Source of the DNA: DATATV01 sp035551355
GTDB lineage: Bacteria; Actinomycetota; Actinomycetes; Mycobacteriales; Pseudonocardiaceae
Direction of reading: 5' to 3'
DNA length: 64,000 nt
Assembly: GCA_035551355.1 (NCBI GenBank)
Contig: DASZNF010000140.1
Span: forward strand, 16,246-80,245
In this document: positions 22,546 through 30,921 of the stretch, piece after piece
How the letters are laid out: each line of letters opens with the position of its first letter
Position numbering within the stretch: position 1 is the first letter of the stretch
Program-made: the position numbers and the translations under genes
The notes under the pieces: model-generated
Told to the model about the DNA's origin: nothing
What the model saw: only the letters and a program-made list of their open reading frames with translations
Database searches by the model: none

Positions 22546-24101
22546 GTGTCCGCCTCGGCGCGCACCGCCGCGCGCAGCCGCTTGCGGTCCAGCTTGCCCA
22601 CGCTGGTCAGCGGCACCTGGTCCACGATGCGCACCTCGCGCGGGTACTTGCTGGCGGCCAGCCGCGACTTGGCGTGTGCGACCAGTTCCTCCGGCGTGGC
22701 CGAGGCGCCCGGCCGCAGCGACACGAACGCCACCACCTCCTCGCCAAGGCGCACGTCGGGCCGGCCGACCACCCCGGCCAGCGCCACCGCCGGGTGGTCC
22801 AGCAGCACGTCCTCCACGTCCCGGGGGAACACGTTGAACCCGCCGCGCAGGATCAGGTCCTTCTTGCGGTCCACCACGTAGAGGTAGCCCTCGTCGTCGA
22901 GGTGGCCGATGTCGCCGGTGTGCAGCCAGCCGCCGGCCAGCGCGCTCGCGCTCACCTCGGGCGCGTGCCAGTAACCGGACATGATGCCGGGGGAGCGCAC
23001 GCAGATCTCGCCGTCCGTGCCGTCGGCCAGCGGCTGGTCGGCGTCGTCGCGGATGGTCACCTCGACACCGTCCACCGGCAGGCCCACACTGCCCACGCGG
23101 CGGCGGCCCAGCGGGTTGCTGGAGATGATGGACGCCGACTCGGTGCAGCCGTAGCCCTCGTACACCTCCACCCCGGGCACCCGGCGCTCGAACTCCTCGC
23201 GGGTCTCGGCGGCCAGCGGCGCGGCCCCGGAGGTCACCGCGACCAGCGCGGACAGATCGTGCTCCTCCAGCGGCTGGGACAGCAGCATCTGGATCATCGA
23301 GGGCACCAGGGTGCTGCGGTGCACCCGCTGCCCGGCGGCCAGTTTCAGCCAGCCGGCCGGGTCGAACCAGCGCATCAGCACGGTGGTGTTGGGCTCCTGC
23401 TGGTGCAGGCCCACACAGGTGACCAGCAGGCCGTAGGCATGCGCGAGGGGCAGCGGCAGCAGGGTGGAGGTCAGACCGTCGCCCTGGGAGGCCTGGTGGC
23501 TGGCCGAACCGCACCAGTACAGGTTGGCATGGGTCAGCGGCACGCCCTTGGACCGGCCGGTGGTGCCTCCGGTGTACAGCAGCGCGGCCAGGTCATCGTC
23601 GGACCGGGTGGCGATGGCACCCGGCTCGGCCGCGGCCACCTCGGCGAAGTCGAGCACCGGGATCGGCCCGGTCGCGCCCTCCGGCGCGCCGCCGGGCACG
23701 ATGATGTGCTTCACCGATTCCACCCCGGTCGCGGCCGCGTTGACCTTGGGCAGGAACTCGGCCGTGGTGACCACGGCGACCGCGTCCGAGTCGGTCAGCG
23801 CATGCCGCAGTTCGTCCTCGGTGACCAGGAAGATCAGCGGGGTGATCACCACCCCGGCCCGCCAGCCTGCCCGGTAGGTGATCAGCACCTCAGGGCAGTT
23901 GGCCATCAGCACGACCACCCGGTCGCCGGGGTTGATGCCCAGCCCGGCCAGCCCGGTGGCCAGCCGGGACGCGAGGTCGGCCTGCTTGCCGCTGGACCAC
24001 CAGGTGCCTTCGTAGAGCAGCGAGTCGTAGTCGCCGTGCAGCTCCAGCTGGCGTTCGGCCAGCACGGCCAGGTTCCGTTCAGCCACAACGAAGTCCTTCA
24101 C
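22542..24101 (-). CDS. acyl-CoA ligase (AMP-binding, ANL superfamily)
   Basis: The 519-residue enzyme should activate a carboxylic acid to acyl-AMP and then acyl-CoA. Visible core motifs are the phosphate loop LLYTGGTTGRSKGVPLTH, VYEGYGCTESA, and the hinge HTGDIGHLDDEGYLYVVDR followed by KKDLILRGGFNVFP; the C-terminal catalytic Lys lies in SVGKLDRKRL. The start codon is GTG with no clear ribosome site. A perfect 14-bp palindrome, a typical TetR-type site, lies in the promoter region, and the TetR gene is next upstream. Medium/long-chain or aromatic acid substrates are both possible. Confidence 0.9.
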   Translation of the reverse strand: MKDFVVAERNLAVLAERQLELHGDYDSLLYEGTWWSSGKQADLASRLATGLAGLGINPGDRVVVLMANCPEVLITYRAGWRAGVVITPLIFLVTEDELRHALTDSDAVAVVTTAEFLPKVNAAATGVESVKHIIVPGGAPEGATGPIPVLDFAEVAAAEPGAIATRSDDDLAALLYTGGTTGRSKGVPLTHANLYWCGSASHQASQGDGLTSTLLPLPLAHAYGLLVTCVGLHQQEPNTTVLMRWFDPAGWLKLAAGQRVHRSTLVPSMIQMLLSQPLEEHDLSALVAVTSGAAPLAAETREEFERRVPGVEVYEGYGCTESASIISSNPLGRRRVGSVGLPVDGVEVTIRDDADQPLADGTDGEICVRSPGIMSGYWHAPEVSASALAGGWLHTGDIGHLDDEGYLYVVDRKKDLILRGGFNVFPRDVEDVLLDHPAVALAGVVGRPDVRLGEEVVAFVSLRPGASATPEELVAHAKSRLAASKYPREVRIVDQVPLTSVGKLDRKRLRAAVRAEADT

Positions 24102-24135
24102 TCAAGCGTCTTTGCTTCCGGGCGAGCGCACCGAC

Positions 24136-24149
24136 ACCGACCGGTCGGT
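24136..24149. promoter_or_regulatory. 14-bp palindrome, TetR operator candidate for the acyl-CoA ligase operon
   Basis: ACCGACCGGTCGGT is a perfect palindrome 35-48 bp upstream of the ligase start. A further half site CACCGACC (minus strand) lies next to a -10-like TAATCT read towards the ligase. A repressor bound here would cover the promoter. The TetR gene ends 52 bp away. Confidence 0.65.
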
Positions 24150-24200
24150 ATGGGGCAGATTACGGTCGGTGAGTGGGCCGGATCAAGACCCGAATATGTT

Positions 24201-24890
24201 TCACGCCGTCCACCGCTGCCCGGCCAGCACGGCCAGGTACAGCGTGACCAGGGTGTCCTCCATATCGGGCAGGCTTGCTGTCTGTCCGTTATGGACCACC
24301 GAGCGGACCAGTTCGGTGGTGGCGCCGACCACCGCGCGGTAGGCCGTGCGCGGCACCTGCGGCCACTCCGGATGCTCGCGCCGGGCCCGCTGATGCCACA
24401 CCTCGTTGAGCCGGGCGAACTGCTCCTGCGCCTCCTCCAGCCGGGCCACCGCGCGGGGGCCCGCGCTGAGCAGGTCGATATAGAACAACCGGGCGAATTC
24501 CGGCTCCCGGGCCAGAAAGCCCAGAAACGCCCGGCAGGCCACTCGCAGGGCCCGTTCGGCCGGTGTGTCCGCGGGCAGCGCCCGGGTCTGGCCGGTGATC
24601 GACTCGACCATCAGCCGCCTGCCCTCCAGCGAGGCGGCGAAGAAGCAGTCCTCCTTGTCGGTGAAATGCGCGTAGAACGCCGCCCGGGACACCTTGGCCC
24701 GGGCCACCACGTCGGCCACGGTCACCTTGGGGTAGCCGGCTTCCGCGGTGGCGGCCACGATCGCGCGCACCAGCCGCTCCCGCTGCGCCGCCCGCACCTC
24801 GTCGGCGGGCAGCTTGGCCCGGCCGCGTGGCAGCCCCGGCTCGCCCCGGTGCGTCCGCGCCAGCGATCCCCCTTGTTCCGTGGTCGTCAC
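24201..24890 (-). CDS. TetR/AcrR family transcriptional regulator
   Basis: The product is 229 residues. The N-terminal helix-turn-helix is clear (LVRAIVAATAEAGYPKVTVAD, then VVARAKVSRAAFYAHFTDKE), followed by an all-helical ligand domain. It is encoded between the acyl-CoA ligase operon, same strand, and the divergent MFS gene. Palindromes occur on both sides (24136 and 24900), which fits control of both units (inference). GTG at 24890 is preceded by TAGGAG with very short spacing; an open frame continues upstream across the MFS start and is not coding. Confidence 0.9.
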   Translation of the reverse strand: MTTTEQGGSLARTHRGEPGLPRGRAKLPADEVRAAQRERLVRAIVAATAEAGYPKVTVADVVARAKVSRAAFYAHFTDKEDCFFAASLEGRRLMVESITGQTRALPADTPAERALRVACRAFLGFLAREPEFARLFYIDLLSAGPRAVARLEEAQEQFARLNEVWHQRARREHPEWPQVPRTAYRAVVGATTELVRSVVHNGQTASLPDMEDTLVTLYLAVLAGQRWTA

Positions 24891-24899
24891 ACTCCTAGA

Positions 24900-24913
24900 G
24901 TACGTGCGCGTAC
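24900..24913. promoter_or_regulatory. inverted repeat between tetR and the MFS gene
   Basis: GTACG-TGCG-CGTAC has perfect 5-bp arms and sits in the 81-bp divergent gap. It is a second candidate site for the TetR regulator or for autoregulation. It differs from the ACCGACCGGTCGGT site. Confidence 0.4.
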
Positions 24914-24971
24914 CTGTGATTTTCCATCCACTTCTGGTTCTCGAAGAAGCGAACCGAAGGAGGCGGTCGGC

Positions 24972-26663
24972 ATGACCGCAGTCGTCCCGGAAACGGCGGG
25001 CTCGTCCCGCGGCGGATTCCTGCTGGGCCGCCAACTCAACCACTACCCCGCCCCGGTGCAGCGCATCGCCTGCCTGGCGATCGTGGTGCTGGCCACGATC
25101 GTGCTGTACTACGAGCTGTACCTGCCATCGGCGGTGTCCCCGTCGATCATCGCGCAGTACAACATGTCCTTCACCACCTACGTCTACATCGTGGCCATCG
25201 GCAACGCGATCGGCGCGTTCTCCTCACTGCTGGCCGGGCTGGCCGACCGCTGGGGCCGAGCCAACCTGGTGGTCTACGGCCTCCTGGTGACCGCGCTACT
25301 GATCCTCTTCGGACTGCCCAACGCGGGCAACAGCCTGGCCTTCGGCATGCTGTTCGCGGCGGTGGCGTTCGTGGAGGGCATCATCCTGGTGGCCACCCCG
25401 GCGCTGGTGCGTGACTTCTCCCCGCAGCTGGGCCGCGCATCGGCCATGGGCTTCTGGACGCTGGGCCCGGTGGTGGGCAGCCTGGTGCTCTCCGAAGTCA
25501 CCAGCAACACCATCAGCTCGCTGCCGGCCTGGCAGGACCAGTTCACCATCTGCGGCATCGTCGGCCTGGTCACCTTCGTGATCGCGCTGTTCGGGCTGCG
25601 CGAACTGTCCCCGCAACTGCGCGACCAGCTGATGGTCAGCATGCGCGACCGGGCGCTGATCGAGGCCCGGGCCAAGGGCATCGACATCGCGGCCGGACTG
25701 CGCAGGCCGTGGCGGCAGATGCTGCGGCTGGACATCATCGGCTCGGCGTTCGCGGTGTCGGTGTTCCTGATCATCTACTACACCGCGGTCGGTTTCTTCA
25801 CCGTCTACTTCACCACGCTGTTCGGCTATTCCCTGTCCCAGGCCAACGGACTGGGCAACTGGTTCTGGGCGTTCGACGCGCTGATGCTGCTCGTCGTCGG
25901 CGTGGTGTCCGACCGGGTGCGGGTGCGCAAGCCGTTCATGGTGATCGGTGGCATCGGCGCGATCGTGATGACCTACGTGTTCGCGACCCGCACCGATCAA
26001 CCGCACACCAGTTACACCACGTTCGTGGTGATCATCAGTGTGCTCGCGGTGTTCCTGGGCATCGCCTACGCGCCGTGGATGGCCAGCTTCACCGAGACGG
26101 TGGAGAAGCACAATCCGGCTCTGACCGCGACCGGCCTGGCCGTGTGGGGCTGGATCCTGCGCGTGGTGGTCGCGGTGTCCATCGCGCTCATGCCGCTGGT
26201 GGTGTCCTCGATGACCCCGCTGGTCGAGCACGGCAGCCAGGTGCAGGCGCTGTCCACAAGGTACGCGGCGCAGTTGAAGACGCTGGCCGCGATCGACCCG
26301 GCCACCCAGGCCGCGCTGGCCGCGAATCCCGCCGACCCGGCGGCCGGAGCCAAGGCGGTCGGCGAGATCGCCACGGCCGGGCACATCAGCGCCACCGACG
26401 CGGTGGCCGCGCTGAAGGCCGCCGCGGCAGTGCCCGCCGCGGATCTGGCCGTGCTCAAGGAACAGGGACCCGCGGTGGAGTCGGCCGCGGCGGCCACTCC
26501 GGGCCAGTGGAAGAACTGGTGGTGGGTGTGCATCGGCGGGGAAGTGGTGTTCCTGCCGTTGATCCTGGTGATGGCCGGCCGGTGGAGTCCGAAACGGGCC
26601 CGCAAGGACGCCGATGAACATGAGGCGGAGGTGGCACGGGAACTCGCGGCTCTGGGGGATTGA
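24972..26663 (+). CDS. MFS transporter with a large extracytoplasmic loop
   Basis: The product is 563 residues with twelve predicted membrane helices and MFS signatures such as LLAGLADRWGRANLVVYG and GVVSDRVRVRKPFMVIGG. Between about residues 420 and 515, before the last helix (WWWVCIGGEVVFLPLILVM), there is an Ala-rich hydrophilic loop of about 95 residues that is unusual for MFS carriers. AAGGAGG precedes the ATG by 9 nt. Divergence from the TetR gene and nearness to the ligase/thioesterase operon suggest import or export of the acid activated there (inference). Confidence 0.88.
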   Translation: MTAVVPETAGSSRGGFLLGRQLNHYPAPVQRIACLAIVVLATIVLYYELYLPSAVSPSIIAQYNMSFTTYVYIVAIGNAIGAFSSLLAGLADRWGRANLVVYGLLVTALLILFGLPNAGNSLAFGMLFAAVAFVEGIILVATPALVRDFSPQLGRASAMGFWTLGPVVGSLVLSEVTSNTISSLPAWQDQFTICGIVGLVTFVIALFGLRELSPQLRDQLMVSMRDRALIEARAKGIDIAAGLRRPWRQMLRLDIIGSAFAVSVFLIIYYTAVGFFTVYFTTLFGYSLSQANGLGNWFWAFDALMLLVVGVVSDRVRVRKPFMVIGGIGAIVMTYVFATRTDQPHTSYTTFVVIISVLAVFLGIAYAPWMASFTETVEKHNPALTATGLAVWGWILRVVVAVSIALMPLVVSSMTPLVEHGSQVQALSTRYAAQLKTLAAIDPATQAALAANPADPAAGAKAVGEIATAGHISATDAVAALKAAAAVPAADLAVLKEQGPAVESAAAATPGQWKNWWWVCIGGEVVFLPLILVMAGRWSPKRARKDADEHEAEVARELAALGD

Positions 26664-26685
26664 CCAACCCCGGGGAACCGCGGCG

Positions 26686-26758
26686 CCGGTGCCGTTCGGG
26701 CGCGGACGGCACCGGAACCCCGGCCGGCGCCGGCAGTGGGAAGCCGGTGCCGGCCGGG
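26686..26758. terminator. double hairpin, bidirectional terminator
   Basis: Hairpin 1 has perfect 10-bp arms CCGGTGCCGT (26686-26695) and ACGGCACCGG (26706-26715). Hairpin 2 has 16-bp arms (26719-26734 and 26743-26758) with one G-T pair and an 8-nt loop. They lie between the convergent MFS and hydrolase genes. Confidence 0.85.
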
Positions 26759-26793
26759 CCGATCTTTGTTGCGTCCCAATGGTTGCGGTCCGC

Positions 26794-27699
26794 CTAGGTC
26801 AGGTGCCGGGCGTAGAAGACCTTGAGCGTCTCGACGGCCTGTCCGACGTATTCGGGCCGGTCGTAGAGGTCGTAGTGGCTGGCGCCGTCGATCTCCACGA
26901 GATCCTTTGCGCCCCTTGCCTTTCCGAACAGTTCGTGGCCGTCCCGGTACGAGCCGAAGCCGCCGATCCGGTTGCCCACGATGACCTGCAACGGCTGCGT
27001 CAACAGCTGCTCGGCCAAGTGGAACGCGTCGAACGCCAGCATCGGGGCGGTGCTGGTGAATTTCAGCCGGTTGTCCGAGCGTTCGTGCCGGCCGCGCGGC
27101 GTCCGGTAGTAGTCCACGGCTTCGAGCACATCGACATCGGTGATCCCGGCTTCTACGGCCGCTTCGGGGCTGTCGGGTAGCCAGTTCGTGATCACCGGAT
27201 CATCGCCGCGCGCTTCCCGCGTGCGCGCCGCGGCCACCTCGTCCAGCAGTTGGTCCACCGGGCCTTCCCGGCGGGCCCGGCCGATGTTGACCGGCACCAC
27301 CGTGCCGACCGCCCTGATCCGCCGCTCGGTCATCGCCGCGTTCACCGCGTAACCGCCACCGGCGCAGATCCCGAGCACACCGATCCGCTCATGATCCACA
27401 AAGGACGGAGTGGTCAGGAAGTCGACCGCGCAACGGATGTCTTCCACCCGGGCCGCCGGAACCTCCGCCCCGCGCGGCTCGCCGCCACTTTCGCCCTGGC
27501 CCGACGCGTCGAACGCGAGCGCCACGAATCCCTGTTGCGCCAGGCGTTCGGCGTAGATCCCCGCCGTCTGCTCCTTCACGCTGCTGCCGGGATGCACGCA
27601 GGCGATCGCGGCATACTGCTTGTTCTCGTCGAAATCCGTTGGGAGGTAAAGGTTCCCGGCGATGCCGACGCTTCCGTTCTGGATTGATACCTGCTGCAC
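26794..27699 (-). CDS. alpha/beta hydrolase of the dienelactone hydrolase/YcjY type
   Basis: The product is 301 residues without a signal peptide. Visible are IACVHPGSSVKEQTAG (oxyanion region), FDASGQGESGGEP, the nucleophile elbow GVLGICAGGGYAVN and DGASHYDLYDRPEYV (catalytic His). The elbow has Cys in the GxCxG position, as in dienelactone hydrolases, rather than Ser. The family includes YcjY-like proteins of unknown substrate. It is divergent from an AraC regulator with 74 bp between the starts, so the regulator probably controls it. Confidence 0.8.
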   Translation of the reverse strand: MQQVSIQNGSVGIAGNLYLPTDFDENKQYAAIACVHPGSSVKEQTAGIYAERLAQQGFVALAFDASGQGESGGEPRGAEVPAARVEDIRCAVDFLTTPSFVDHERIGVLGICAGGGYAVNAAMTERRIRAVGTVVPVNIGRARREGPVDQLLDEVAAARTREARGDDPVITNWLPDSPEAAVEAGITDVDVLEAVDYYRTPRGRHERSDNRLKFTSTAPMLAFDAFHLAEQLLTQPLQVIVGNRIGGFGSYRDGHELFGKARGAKDLVEIDGASHYDLYDRPEYVGQAVETLKVFYARHLT

Positions 27700-27761
27700 G
27701 AGAACGAGTCTGCCCGCGCGGAATCGGACTGTGAATGCCTCAGAGTGGCCGGTTCTTGCGC

Positions 27762-27767
27762 TAGAGT
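27762..27767 (+). promoter_or_regulatory. leaderless -10 element TAGAGT of the AraC gene
   Basis: TAGAGT is followed by six bases and then the ATG at 27774, the spacing expected for a leaderless transcript. Confidence 0.6.
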
Positions 27768-27773
27768 CCGATC

Positions 27774-28691
27774 ATGCCGACCGATCCGCTGTCCGAGCTG
27801 CTCGCACTGGTCGCCGCCCGCTGTGTGATCACCGGCGGGCTGCGCGCCGGTGGCGACTGGGCCATGCGGTTCGTCCCGGACGCGCCGGTCAAGCTGGACG
27901 CCGTGGTCCGCGGCTCCTGCTGGCTGATCGTCGGCGAGGACGAGCCGATCCAGCTGTCCGCGGGTGACGCGGTCGTACTGCACAACGCGGGCCCCACTGT
28001 GCTGTGCAGTTCGCCGGACGTGCGGGCGGTCGAGGCGACGGACCGGCCCGGCGGGCGCGAGGATTCCTTTGTCCGGCTGGGCAACGGCGACGAGGTCGCG
28101 GTGATCGGCGGGCACGTCGCCCTCGACCCGGCCGCGGCCGACCTGTTCACCTCGGCCCTGCCCGCCGTGACCTACGCCCGCGCGGCCAGCGCCGAAGCCG
28201 CCGAGATGCGCCGGCTGCTGGAACAGATCATGGCCGAAACCGCGAATGCCCAACCGGGCGCCGGGTTCGCCGTCGATCAGCACGCCCAGTTGCTGTTGCT
28301 GCACGCCCTGCGCATCGGTCTGCGCGGCGACGCCCTGACTCACCCCGGCTGGCTACGCCTGCTGGCCGACCCGCAACTCCGCCCGGCCGTCGCCCTCATG
28401 CACGGCGATCCCGCGCGGTCCTGGGGACTGGCCGGGCTGTCCGAAGCGGCCGGCATGTCGCGCAGCCATTTCGCGCACCGGTTCCGCGAGGTCTCCGGTC
28501 AGCCGCCGCTGACCTACCTGGCCCACTGGCGCATCCGGCTGGCCGAGCGGGCCCTGCGCGAATCCGGCAGCACGGTCGCCGCGCTGGCTCAGCGCCTTGG
28601 CTACGCCACGGAAAGCTCGTTCAGCCACGCCTTCGCCCGCATCACCGGCGTGTCCCCCGGCCAGTACCGGCGAAAGCACGCGGCCCGCTGA
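27774..28691 (+). CDS. AraC family regulator with cupin ligand domain
   Basis: The product is 305 residues. Residues about 1-170 form a cupin_6-type domain (ARCVITGGLRAGGDWAMRF, LSAGDAVVLHN). Residues about 200-305 hold two helix-turn-helix motifs: WGLAGLSEAAGMSRSHFAHRF and VAALAQRLGYATESSFSHAF, ending with the AraC signature GVSPGQYRRKH. Divergent from the alpha/beta hydrolase; such pairs usually respond to a small organic substrate. Convergent with DUF2203, with only 4 bp between the stops. Confidence 0.92.
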   Translation: MPTDPLSELLALVAARCVITGGLRAGGDWAMRFVPDAPVKLDAVVRGSCWLIVGEDEPIQLSAGDAVVLHNAGPTVLCSSPDVRAVEATDRPGGREDSFVRLGNGDEVAVIGGHVALDPAAADLFTSALPAVTYARAASAEAAEMRRLLEQIMAETANAQPGAGFAVDQHAQLLLLHALRIGLRGDALTHPGWLRLLADPQLRPAVALMHGDPARSWGLAGLSEAAGMSRSHFAHRFREVSGQPPLTYLAHWRIRLAERALRESGSTVAALAQRLGYATESSFSHAFARITGVSPGQYRRKHAAR

Positions 28692-28695
28692 CCGG

Positions 28696-29070
28696 CTATT
28701 GCGCGTCGGCGGGCAGCCGTCGGCGTCCGGCGAAACCGAGATCCGTCCGGTGATACCAACTCAGTTCCCGGTCGCCTTCCAACCAGCACAACAACACCGG
28801 GATCCCGTCCATCTCGGCCGGGAAGTCCACCAACAGCGGCGCGACCCCCTTGATCTCGGCGCCGGTGTTCTGCACCTCGGTCATCAACTCGTCCAGCCGG
28901 GCCTGCGCCGCCTTGAACTCCGGCGTACCGCCCAGATCGCTGGGCATCCCGCCGGGCCGCAGCGCGGCGGCCAGTTCGGTCGCGTCCGCGCGCAGCGCCA
29001 CCAGTTCGTCCAGCGTGGGCAGCAGTCGCCGCACCTCCGCCCGGGCCTCGGCCACCGTGAACAGTCCCAT
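28696..29070 (-). CDS. DUF2203 family protein
   Basis: The product is 124 residues. It begins MGLFTVAEARAEVRRLLPTLDEL, has a helical segment with AQARLDELMTEVQNTGAEIKG, and ends with VPVLLCWLEGDRELSWYHR and DLGFAGRRRL, the pattern of DUF2203. The function of the family is not known. It is predicted cytoplasmic, and the ATG at 29070 has no strong ribosome site. Confidence 0.8.
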   Translation of the reverse strand: MGLFTVAEARAEVRRLLPTLDELVALRADATELAAALRPGGMPSDLGGTPEFKAAQARLDELMTEVQNTGAEIKGVAPLLVDFPAEMDGIPVLLCWLEGDRELSWYHRTDLGFAGRRRLPADAQ

Positions 29071-29108
29071 GGCCGGGAGCCTGCCACATCGCCATCCCGT
29101 CGCGCCTG

Positions 29109-29189
29109 CTACATCAACAACCCGGCGACGAAGATCAGCACGGCGAAGCCGGCCAGACAGGCCACGCTCCACGGAAAGGTGCGCACCAT
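29109..29189 (-). CDS. 26-residue single-helix membrane peptide (candidate)
   Basis: ATG at 29189 follows GAGGGG with 5-nt spacing and opens a 26-codon frame ending in TAG. After MVRTFPW the peptide is one continuous hydrophobic stretch (SVACLAGFAVLIFVAGLLM), long enough to span a membrane once. It lies 38 bp upstream of the DUF2203 start on the same strand. No family is recognised. The good ribosome site and clean helix support it, but the short length makes chance possible. Confidence 0.5.
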   Translation of the reverse strand: MVRTFPWSVACLAGFAVLIFVAGLLM

Positions 29190-29338
29190 GGCCACCCCTC
29201 GGGTGGAAGGTCACAAATCTCCGTGCGCCCGACATCACCCGAATTCGGCATCCGGCGATGTGCGCCGAAAGGCGGCGCTGAACTCAGCAGGCGGGGACAC
29301 GCCGGGCCGGGCACCCCGCGGGCTGCGGGGGCCCGGGA

Positions 29339-30388
29339 TCAGGCGTGCCCGACGACCAGCTGCTGCCCGGCCACCGTGTCGATCTCGATGGCCGCGACAT
29401 CGCCCGGGGCGATGATGGCCGAGCCCGGCACGGTGACCACCACCTTGTCGGCGTCGGCCGGAGCGATCCAGGCGCCGGCCAGAATCCGTTGCCCGCTGCG
29501 GGTGATCAGGTAGATGTCGCACGCGGTACCCGGGGTGACTCCGGTGAACTTCCCCTGCACGGTGACCCAGCCCGCCTTCGGCACCAGATCGATGGACATG
29601 CCCACCCCGGTGCTGGTGCTGTGCGCGGCGATGGTGCGCGCCCCATTGGCCGCGCCGGTGGCCGAGGTGATCGCGGGCGCGGCCTGCCTGCCGGTCAGCA
29701 TGCCTCCGGCGAACACCCCGGCCAGCACCACCGCGGCCGCGGCCACCAGCAGCGGTCCCCGGTACCAGCGCCGGTCGGCGTGCCTGCGGGCCCTCGCCTC
29801 GGCCAGGCTGGCCGGTGGACGCTCGCCCGGCCGGTCGGCGGCGGCGGCCATCCGCACGGTCTCCTCGCTCGGCGGCCCGCTCCGTCCCACCGCGCCGGTG
29901 TCCGGCTTGGTCGGCGCCCGCCCGGCGGGATCGCCGCTCACCGGCGGCATCCGGGTGGTCTGTTCGGCCGGGCTCTCCGCGGCCAGCGTGCCCCTCAGCT
30001 CGGGCCCGGGCGGCTCGGGCCTGTGCTGTTCGGGCACGGGCGGGTCGGTGGGCAGCACCGGGGTCGGCAGTTCGCCGCGCAGGCTGCCGGTGCGGGTCGC
30101 GTCCGGCCCGGCCGGCGGCAGCCGCACCGTGTCCGGCTCCGGTTCGTCCTCGGTCTCCCCGGCGCGCATCAGCAACCGGGCCAGCAGCAGCTCGTTGTCC
30201 TCGGCCGCGCCGTCCAGCAGCGCCTCGGGCGGGACCTCGCCCAGCAGTTCCCGCACCTCGCCCAGCTCGTCGAGGTCGCGCCGGCATTCCGGGCAGTCGC
30301 GCAGATGCGCCTGAACCGTGGCGGCGTCGGCGGATTCCAGCGCGCCGAGGCAGTAGGCGCCCAGTAGTTCGGTCTCGTGGGTGCTCAT
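29339..30388 (-). CDS. zinc-finger anti-sigma factor (RskA/RslA type)
   Basis: The product is 349 residues and anchors in the membrane to hold its sigma factor inactive. Residues 1-40 carry the anti-sigma zinc finger (HETELLGAYCLGALES, then HLRDCPEC with the H-x3-C-x2-C ligands). A long Pro/Glu-rich cytoplasmic linker follows, then one helix (GPLLVAAAAVVLAGVFAGGM, about residues 210-230). An extracytoplasmic anti-sigma-K domain ends the protein (GWVTVQGKFTGVTPG, ILAGAWIAPADA). Its ATG overlaps the sigma factor stop (ATGA). The linker is unusually long for the family. Confidence 0.92.
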   Translation of the reverse strand: MSTHETELLGAYCLGALESADAATVQAHLRDCPECRRDLDELGEVRELLGEVPPEALLDGAAEDNELLLARLLMRAGETEDEPEPDTVRLPPAGPDATRTGSLRGELPTPVLPTDPPVPEQHRPEPPGPELRGTLAAESPAEQTTRMPPVSGDPAGRAPTKPDTGAVGRSGPPSEETVRMAAAADRPGERPPASLAEARARRHADRRWYRGPLLVAAAAVVLAGVFAGGMLTGRQAAPAITSATGAANGARTIAAHSTSTGVGMSIDLVPKAGWVTVQGKFTGVTPGTACDIYLITRSGQRILAGAWIAPADADKVVVTVPGSAIIAPGDVAAIEIDTVAGQQLVVGHA

Positions 30389-30921
30389 GCGGTCGGCTCC
30401 TTCACATCCGAGCCAAGTGTGCGGCGCAGGGCTCGCAGCGCGTGGTACGAGCGCGACTTGACCGTGCCCTCGGGAATGCCGAGCGCGCGCGCCGCTTCCG
30501 GCACGGTCCGGCCCAGGTAGTACAGCTGCACGAGCACCGCGCGGTGTTCGGCCGACAGGGTTTCCAGCGCCTTGTAGACGAACAGATTGTCTATCACGCC
30601 CGGCGCGTGATCCTTGGTGGCCAGGTCGGTGGGCAGCAGTTCGACCGACTCGATGGGCCGGGAGCTGCGGGCCCGCAGCCGGTCGATCACGATGTTGCGG
30701 GTGACCGTGAGCAGCCAGGCCCGGACCGAGTCGACCTCGCGCAGCACGGCCGCGTTCTTCCAGGCCCGCAACAGGGTTTCCTGCACCACGTCCTCGGCCG
30801 CGAACCGGTCGCCGGTCAGCCGCAGGGCGTAGGCCAGCAGGCTGCGGCTGTGCTCCGCGTACAGCGAGCGGAGTAAGTGATCATCGCCGGTTTCGGCGAC
30901 TCTCCCTGCGGCGCTTTCCAT
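30385..30921 (-). CDS. ECF RNA polymerase sigma factor, SigL-like
   Basis: The product is 178 residues. Region 2 reads YALRLTGDRFAAEDVVQETL (with LRAWKN following) and VRAWLLTVTRNIVIDRLRAR; region 4 reads TLSAEHRAVLVQLYYLGRT and ARALGIPEGTVKSRSYHALR. The order and wording are close to mycobacterial SigL. The ATG at 30921 matches the family N-terminus, with GGGGG 7 nt before it. The frame is open to an ATG at 31068, which is itself coupled to a tiny upstream ORF, so a form 49 residues longer is possible. The partner anti-sigma is directly downstream. Confidence 0.93.
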   Translation of the reverse strand: MESAAGRVAETGDDHLLRSLYAEHSRSLLAYALRLTGDRFAAEDVVQETLLRAWKNAAVLREVDSVRAWLLTVTRNIVIDRLRARSSRPIESVELLPTDLATKDHAPGVIDNLFVYKALETLSAEHRAVLVQLYYLGRTVPEAARALGIPEGTVKSRSYHALRALRRTLGSDVKEPTA

